A stretch of DNA of 9,859 bases from Sulfurovum sp. (GTDB lineage Bacteria > Campylobacterota > Campylobacteria > Campylobacterales > Sulfurovaceae): assembly GCA_003978375.1 (NCBI GenBank), contig QNZW01000155.1, positions 1-9,859 of the forward strand, given 5' to 3'. Positions 6,404 through 9,859 of the stretch are shown piece by piece; the stretch's first letter is position 1, and each line of letters begins with the position of its first letter. The position numbers and the translations under genes were made by a program. The notes under the pieces were generated by a model, which saw nothing but the letters and a program-made list of their open reading frames with translations, did no database searches and was not told the origin of the DNA.

Positions 6404-6423
6404 AATGACAACACAAACACAAA

Positions 6424-6489
6424 GTATAAGATTTATATCGATAATGAACTTCTTATTGACATTGGGTTAAAATAGATTTTATCTTATAC
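6424..6489. repeat. Perfect 9-base inverted repeat bracketing the two-component operon promoter
   Basis: GTATAAGAT (6424-6432) and ATCTTATAC (6481-6489) are exact reverse complements, 48 bases apart. The right arm covers the probable -10 region, and TTGACA (6456-6461) lies between the arms. A third copy of GTATAAGAT is at 4895-4903, and ATCTTATAA at 5964-5972 covers the cytochrome -10 box. It may be an operator pair or the base of a hairpin ending the cytochrome transcript. Confidence 0.5.
6456..6489 (+). promoter_or_regulatory. Promoter for the two-component operon
   Basis: TTGACA (6456-6461) is an exact -35. The -10 is less clear: TATCTT (6480-6485) is 18 bases downstream, and TTATAC (6484-6489) overlaps it. 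Transcription would start near 6492-6497, leaving a short leader that includes the AGAAAGG ribosome site before ATG 6511. Confidence 0.5.
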
Positions 6490-6510
6490 AAAAAGAAAGG
6501 TATTGTTATC

Positions 6511-7137
6511 ATGAATATTTTACTTCTTGAAGACGATCCTATTCTTTGTGAAACATTAAAGATTTTTCTCACCAAAGCTGGACATATGGTAACTTCGGCT
6601 TTAACGATGGAAGAAGTAGAAACATTTACTTTTGAAAACAGCTATGATCTCTATCTTTTTGATATCAATCTTCCAGAGGGAAATGGTCTTGAATTGCTTC
6701 AATCCTTACGATATGCAGAAGACAATACTCCTACTATTTTTATTACTGCTCTTACAGATATGCATTCTATGGCAAAGGGTTTTCAATTAGGAGCGATTGA
6801 TTACATCAAAAAACCTTTTAACCCTGAAGAATTATTGATTCGCATTGAAGCTAAATTCACTACACAAACCATTGTTTATAAACATTTAGAGTATGACCCT
6901 ACTTCTCGCCTTATTCGTTCAAATAATCATATTGTTGATTTAGCAGAGGTACAGCTAAGAGTTTTCGAAAAACTTCTACAACATCAAGGTTCACTCGTAC
7001 ACAAAGAGATTCTTTATGAGTGTCTTGAGCGTGTATCTAACACCGCCTTACGTGTAGCTATTAGTAAAATACAACAAAAATTAGATATAAAAGTAAAAAA
7101 CATTAGAAGTAAAGGATATATGCTTGAAAAACTATGA
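6511..7137 (+). CDS. OmpR-type response regulator
   Basis: The 208-residue protein has a receiver domain (1-115) with the acidic pair Asp8/Asp9 (LLLEDDP), phospho-acceptor Asp51 (YLFDINLPEGNG), Thr79 (FITALTD) and Lys101 before Pro102 (YIKKPFNPEEL). A short winged-helix DNA-binding domain follows (about 125-208) with VQLRVFEKLLQHQG and the end RSKGYMLEKL. It should be phosphorylated by the kinase encoded next, whose frame begins 14 bases before this stop, a sign of coupled translation. It is a compact version of the OmpR family, as often seen in Campylobacterota. The inverted repeat in its promoter is a candidate self-regulation site. Target genes are not known; the two envelope genes downstream are natural candidates. 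Confidence 0.94.
   Translation: MNILLLEDDPILCETLKIFLTKAGHMVTSALTMEEVETFTFENSYDLYLFDINLPEGNGLELLQSLRYAEDNTPTIFITALTDMHSMAKGFQLGAIDYIKKPFNPEELLIRIEAKFTTQTIVYKHLEYDPTSRLIRSNNHIVDLAEVQLRVFEKLLQHQGSLVHKEILYECLERVSNTALRVAISKIQQKLDIKVKNIRSKGYMLEKL
7111..7116 (+). promoter_or_regulatory. Ribosome binding site supporting the TTG start of the kinase
   Basis: AAAGGA lies seven bases before TTG 7124. The nearby ATG at 7134 is in another frame and stops after 16 codons, so the TTG start inside the response regulator gene is the best choice. Confidence 0.7.
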
Positions 7138-8188
7138 AAAAGAGTCTCTTTTTAAAAACTTTTTTGTTTTTTTTTCTCTGTTAGAAATATTACTTATTTT
7201 ACTTTTTATTGTCTTGTACCATACAAAAAAGACTGAATATAAATATGCTCTTTTACAAAATATGCGAGTCTGTAGCTACTCTCTTAACTGTGAAAATTAT
7301 GATTTTGATTTTGTACCTAAAGGCAAACATATTTTAGATAAACTTTATGAAGATTATGGTGCTTATGCCTACTTCACAATCCCAAAATCAAAAAAATATT
7401 ATATGAAGATTTCTTATGCCCCATCTAAACTTACACTAGACATAAATCATATGTATCATACACTTTTATTTCGCTTTATTTTAGCAACCTTGCTTCTTTT
7501 TGTTGTTGCTCTTTTTTTTACCTTTTATAGTCTAAATCCTATTAGAAAAGCATTGCGCTTAAACGATGAATTTATCAAAGATATTTTACATGATTTTAAT
7601 ACACCCATTGCTTCAATGATACTTAATATCAAGATGTTTAAAGATGAACATGGTCAAGATGAAAATATCGAAAGAGTTTCACACAGTATGGAAAACATTG
7701 TGCATCTTCAAAGTAATCTCAAATCTTTTTTAGACAATACACCTACACAAAATCAAACCATAAATATTGGAAATTTAATAGAAGAACGTTTAAAAAATTT
7801 GCAAAATATGTACCCTAACTTAACATTTGTTTTTAATAAAAAAAATTCTTTATACATCTATACCAATCATGAACTTTGTATACGCATTTTAGATAATCTT
7901 CTCAGTAATGCTATTAAATACAATAAACCTAAAGGTAAAGTAATATTAAGTATACTCAATGAAACATTGACAATCGAAGATACAGGAAAAGGCATATACA
8001 ATGTTACAAAAGTCTTTCAACGTTACTATAAAGAACAAGACAGAGGTCTTGGATTAGGCTTGCATATTGTTAAAAAATTATGTGATGAACTCAATATTCA
8101 AATAGACATAAAAAGCCAAATAAACATAGGTACAAAAGTGATATTAAATTTTAAATATCTAAGAAAGGGATTACTATCAAAAGCATAG
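7124..8188 (+). CDS. Membrane sensor histidine kinase
   Basis: The 354-residue kinase starts with TTG, set by AAAGGA at 7111-7116, and overlaps the response regulator gene by 14 bases. Two membrane spans (about 12-32 and 113-136) flank a periplasmic sensor loop of about 80 residues. The loop holds the pair Cys50 and Cys56 (VCSYSLNC). No HAMP domain is obvious. The dimerisation helix has the phospho-acceptor His156 in FIKDILHDFNTPIASM. The ATPase part shows the N box LLSNAIKYN (259-267), the G1 box DTGKG (286-290) and the G2 box RGLGLGLHIVK (307-317). All catalytic motifs look intact. Its partner is the regulator just upstream. The signal is unknown; the sensor cysteines and the two exported proteins encoded downstream point to an envelope cue. 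Confidence 0.94.
   Translation: MKNYEKESLFKNFFVFFSLLEILLILLFIVLYHTKKTEYKYALLQNMRVCSYSLNCENYDFDFVPKGKHILDKLYEDYGAYAYFTIPKSKKYYMKISYAPSKLTLDINHMYHTLLFRFILATLLLFVVALFFTFYSLNPIRKALRLNDEFIKDILHDFNTPIASMILNIKMFKDEHGQDENIERVSHSMENIVHLQSNLKSFLDNTPTQNQTINIGNLIEERLKNLQNMYPNLTFVFNKKNSLYIYTNHELCIRILDNLLSNAIKYNKPKGKVILSILNETLTIEDTGKGIYNVTKVFQRYYKEQDRGLGLGLHIVKKLCDELNIQIDIKSQINIGTKVILNFKYLRKGLLSKA
8164..8170 (+). promoter_or_regulatory. Shine-Dalgarno site before an unusual AUC start
   Basis: AAAGGGA lies inside the last codons of the kinase gene. No ATG, GTG or TTG follows at usable distance in the open frame. ATC at 8176 is six bases after the GGG, the right spacing for initiation. Confidence 0.5.
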
Positions 8189-8508
8189 TTTATAGTCTCA
8201 TCATAATTTGGTCACTCTCACTTTGTGCTGATATTGATGCAGAGATTGATGCCATTCAAAATGCCCCTGTAAAAGAGAGATTTAAACGCATGAATGCTCT
8301 AAAGAAAAAGATACTCTCTATGCAAGAAAAAGAGCGTATAAAAGCTATAATCAAACTAAAATCTATGTCAAAAACAAAACACTCCCAAAAAATATTAAAA
8401 TCTGATATTAAAAAAAGAAAAGTAGATACCATGGGAGAAAATGAAATAGAAGATATCATAGAAAATGAAACAGAAGCCTATAGAGAGGATGCACATGATG
8501 ATGATTAA
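8176..8508 (+). CDS. Small secreted charged helical protein, likely AUC start
   Basis: The frame opens after a TAA at 8152-8154 and runs to TAA 8506-8508. From ATC 8176 it encodes 110 residues: a signal peptide (KSIVYSLIIIWSLSLCA, cleavage before DIDAE), then a mature part rich in Lys, Arg, Glu and Asp that looks fully helical (KRMNALKKKILSMQEKERIK) and ends in an acidic, His-containing tail (EDAHDDD). The first conventional start, ATG 8290, would give 72 residues and throw away the signal peptide, and it has only a weak AGAGAG site. I therefore favour initiation at AUC 8176, translationally coupled to the kinase stop at 8188; AUA 8185 is less well placed. A recent loss of an ATG or a sequence error is the alternative. 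The family is not recognised. Its place suggests a periplasmic accessory to the kinase. Confidence 0.65.
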   Translation: MKSIVYSLIIIWSLSLCADIDAEIDAIQNAPVKERFKRMNALKKKILSMQEKERIKAIIKLKSMSKTKHSQKILKSDIKKRKVDTMGENEIEDIIENETEAYREDAHDDD

Positions 8509-9280
8509 AATAATTTTACTTGCTATACTAGGTTGTACGCTAGGTTTTTCACAAAACAATCAAGACCAAGATATGGATGGGGTACCAGATCAATTAGACC
8601 ATTGTCTAGATACACCTTTTTTAGATGAAGTAGATGAGACAGGATGTTCTATCTCTAGCCATTTAGATATCAGTATTGGTTATGGCTTTAATACCAATGA
8701 AGATTTAGTAAATAGAGCCACACAACACGCTATAAAATTTGATATGAGTTACTATTATAATGATTGGAATTATGCACTAAAAACAGGCATAATTGCAGGA
8801 GAAGATGATGCTGGTATGCAAGACACAACCCTAAAGATAAAAAGAAAATTTAACCTTTCAGATGCACTAAAAATCAATCTTGGTGTGGGAATGAAATTAC
8901 CAACATACCATATCAAGGGTAACAAAACAGATTTTATTGTGTATGCATCTACGCGCTATTATCCTCTTGCTTCTTTGTCACTTTATGCTGGTGTAAATCA
9001 TACTTTCGTGCAAGATAAAGAAGTTACCATACCTTTACAGGATACACACACATTTTATTTAGGTACAGGATACTTTTTTACAAAAAGATTTTATGCTAAT
9101 TTCACCTATAGTGAAGCCACAAGTAAGTTTACAAGCAATAAAAATATACAATCTTTCTCTTCAACACTTTTTTATAAAATCAATGACAATTGGTTTAGTA
9201 CACTCTCATATAGCCATCAAATAAATGATGATGATTTGCATAATGCATTTAATATTAAAATTGGCTATAGCTTATGGTAA
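8498..9280 (+). CDS. Outer-membrane beta-barrel protein with N-terminal thrombospondin type 3 repeat
   Basis: The protein has about 260 residues. A signal peptide (MMIKIILLAILGCTLGFS) is followed by one thrombospondin type 3-like repeat, DQDMDGVPDQLDHC then DETGC (about 23-50), whose Asp residues form the calcium-binding pattern and whose cysteines (36, 50) may pair. The rest (about 55-260) is a run of beta strands rich in Tyr, Phe and Ser (SIGYGF, FYLGTGYFFTKRFYANFTY, WFSTLSYSHQ, NIKIGYSLW) ending in Trp, as barrels do. In OmpA/OprF-type proteins this repeat links the barrel to a C-terminal peptidoglycan-binding domain; here it precedes the barrel and no such domain exists. AGAGGA (8484-8489) fits ATG 8498; ATG at 8489, 8495 or 8501 are possible. 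It overlaps the previous gene by 11 bases, so it belongs to the kinase operon. Confidence 0.82.
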   Translation: MMIKIILLAILGCTLGFSQNNQDQDMDGVPDQLDHCLDTPFLDEVDETGCSISSHLDISIGYGFNTNEDLVNRATQHAIKFDMSYYYNDWNYALKTGIIAGEDDAGMQDTTLKIKRKFNLSDALKINLGVGMKLPTYHIKGNKTDFIVYASTRYYPLASLSLYAGVNHTFVQDKEVTIPLQDTHTFYLGTGYFFTKRFYANFTYSEATSKFTSNKNIQSFSSTLFYKINDNWFSTLSYSHQINDDDLHNAFNIKIGYSLW

Positions 9281-9300
9281 TACCTTATTATCATATACCA

Positions 9301-9858
9301 CTAAAGTCTTTGTAATTTTTTTAATCCCTCTTTAACTAACGTACTCGTATTACCACTGCATCCTTGCAATGCTTTACGTATAGCATCAGTCTTGAATCCT
9401 AAACTCTCTAAAGCCATTATTGCTTCACCTAATGCTCCCGTACTTTTTTGTCTCTCATCTCCATCCACGATAAAATCTGCCAATTCTACCAAAATACGAC
9501 TCGCTGCTTTTGGTCCTATGCCTGGTACACGTTTTAGCATTGTCACATCTTTAGAAGCCACTACTTTAGCAAAAGTACTTGGTGTAAATGTGGAACAAAT
9601 GGCCAACCCTACTTTAGGTCCTACACCATTAATTTTCAGTACCGTATCAAACATCTTTTTTTCATCAGTATCTATAAATCCAAAAAGAAGATTGGTATCT
9701 TCTCGAATAATTTGTGTCACAAAAAGTTTGATTTTATTTTCTTGTATGCTATTGGATGTATGAATAGACACATGCACTTCATAAATAAGCCCATTGACAT
9801 TCAAATGCACAAATGTGGGATCTTTTCGTTCTACTGTTCCTTCTATGCCTACAATCAT
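9301..9858 (-). CDS. ruvA: Holliday junction branch migration protein RuvA
   Basis: RuvA binds four-way DNA junctions as a tetramer and loads the RuvB motor in recombination repair. The 185-residue protein appears complete: [10 protein letters not shown] is the usual start and the end [10 protein letters not shown] closes domain III. Domain I (1-62) has the acidic-pin pair Glu53-Asp54 in [10 protein letters not shown]. Domain II has two helix-hairpin-helix motifs, [14 protein letters not shown] (74-87) and [16 protein letters not shown] (108-123), which grip the DNA backbone. After a flexible linker, domain III (about 143-183, [20 protein letters not shown]) contacts RuvB. Its ATG is one base from the window edge, so its ribosome site and promoter are not visible. 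It is convergent with the kinase operon; only 20 bases separate the stop codons and no good terminator hairpin was seen there. Confidence 0.97.
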   Translation of the reverse strand: MIVGIEGTVERKDPTFVHLNVNGLIYEVHVSIHTSNSIQENKIKLFVTQIIREDTNLLFGFIDTDEKKMFDTVLKINGVGPKVGLAICSTFTPSTFAKVVASKDVTMLKRVPGIGPKAASRILVELADFIVDGDERQKSTGALGEAIMALESLGFKTDAIRKALQGCSGNTSTLVKEGLKKLQRL

Positions 9859-9859
9859 C

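Noticed and set aside
7134..7184. ATG start just after the response regulator stop region
   Set aside because: This ATG is in a different frame from the kinase and meets a stop after 16 codons; the kinase frame starts at TTG 7124.
8465..8497. Longer N terminus of the TSP3 barrel protein (from ATG 8465)
   Set aside because: It would put a polar stretch before the signal peptide; the AGAGGA site at 8484-8489 points to an ATG near 8495-8501.
9392..9763. Plus-strand open frame opposite ruvA
   Set aside because: It is fully antisense to ruvA, which has all expected motifs.

Overview
The window looks like a chromosomal stretch from a free-living member of the Campylobacterota (Epsilonproteobacteria), probably a Sulfurovum- or Sulfurimonas-like sulfur or hydrogen oxidiser. 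This is an inference from AT-rich sequence, AAAGGA-type ribosome binding sites, PyrF and RuvA protein sequences that read as epsilonproteobacterial, and the style of the two-component pair. No rRNA, tRNA, CRISPR array, transposase or phage gene was seen.

Left part (1-4021), mostly housekeeping. A minus-strand gene cut by the window edge encodes a coiled-coil protein that resembles the N-terminal region of a proteobacterial OmpA-family envelope protein. A 40-residue membrane peptide gene follows on the plus strand and runs a few bases into the 3' end of pyrF (orotidine 5'-phosphate decarboxylase, minus strand). Divergent from pyrF is a cytoplasmic cyclophilin-type peptidyl-prolyl isomerase, then a glutamine-dependent NAD synthetase (nadE). 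The nadE leader carries a GC-rich hairpin directly before its ribosome binding site.

Middle part (4022-6403), accessory genes. A small outer-membrane beta-barrel protein has a near-consensus sigma-70 promoter and a perfect hairpin after it. A 534-base AT-rich gap follows. It holds an inverted repeat, a good promoter match about 250 bases upstream of the next gene, and a weak Fur-box-like site. Next come a Crp/Fnr-family regulator of the kind common in Bacteroidetes and a single-haem c-type cytochrome lipoprotein.

Right part (6511-9280), a tight four-gene unit with overlapping ends: OmpR-type response regulator, membrane histidine kinase (TTG start), a small secreted charged helical protein, and a beta-barrel outer-membrane protein with an N-terminal thrombospondin type 3 (calcium-binding type) repeat. 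The layout suggests an envelope signalling system whose sensor is co-expressed with a periplasmic and an outer-membrane partner. The third gene has a clear signal peptide but no ATG, GTG or TTG upstream of it; the best start is an AUC codon placed six bases after the GGG of an AAAGGGA site. A perfect 9-base inverted repeat (GTATAAGAT / ATCTTATAC) brackets the unit's promoter region, and a third copy lies in the 534-base gap. The window ends with ruvA (Holliday junction helicase subunit) on the minus strand, convergent with the operon.
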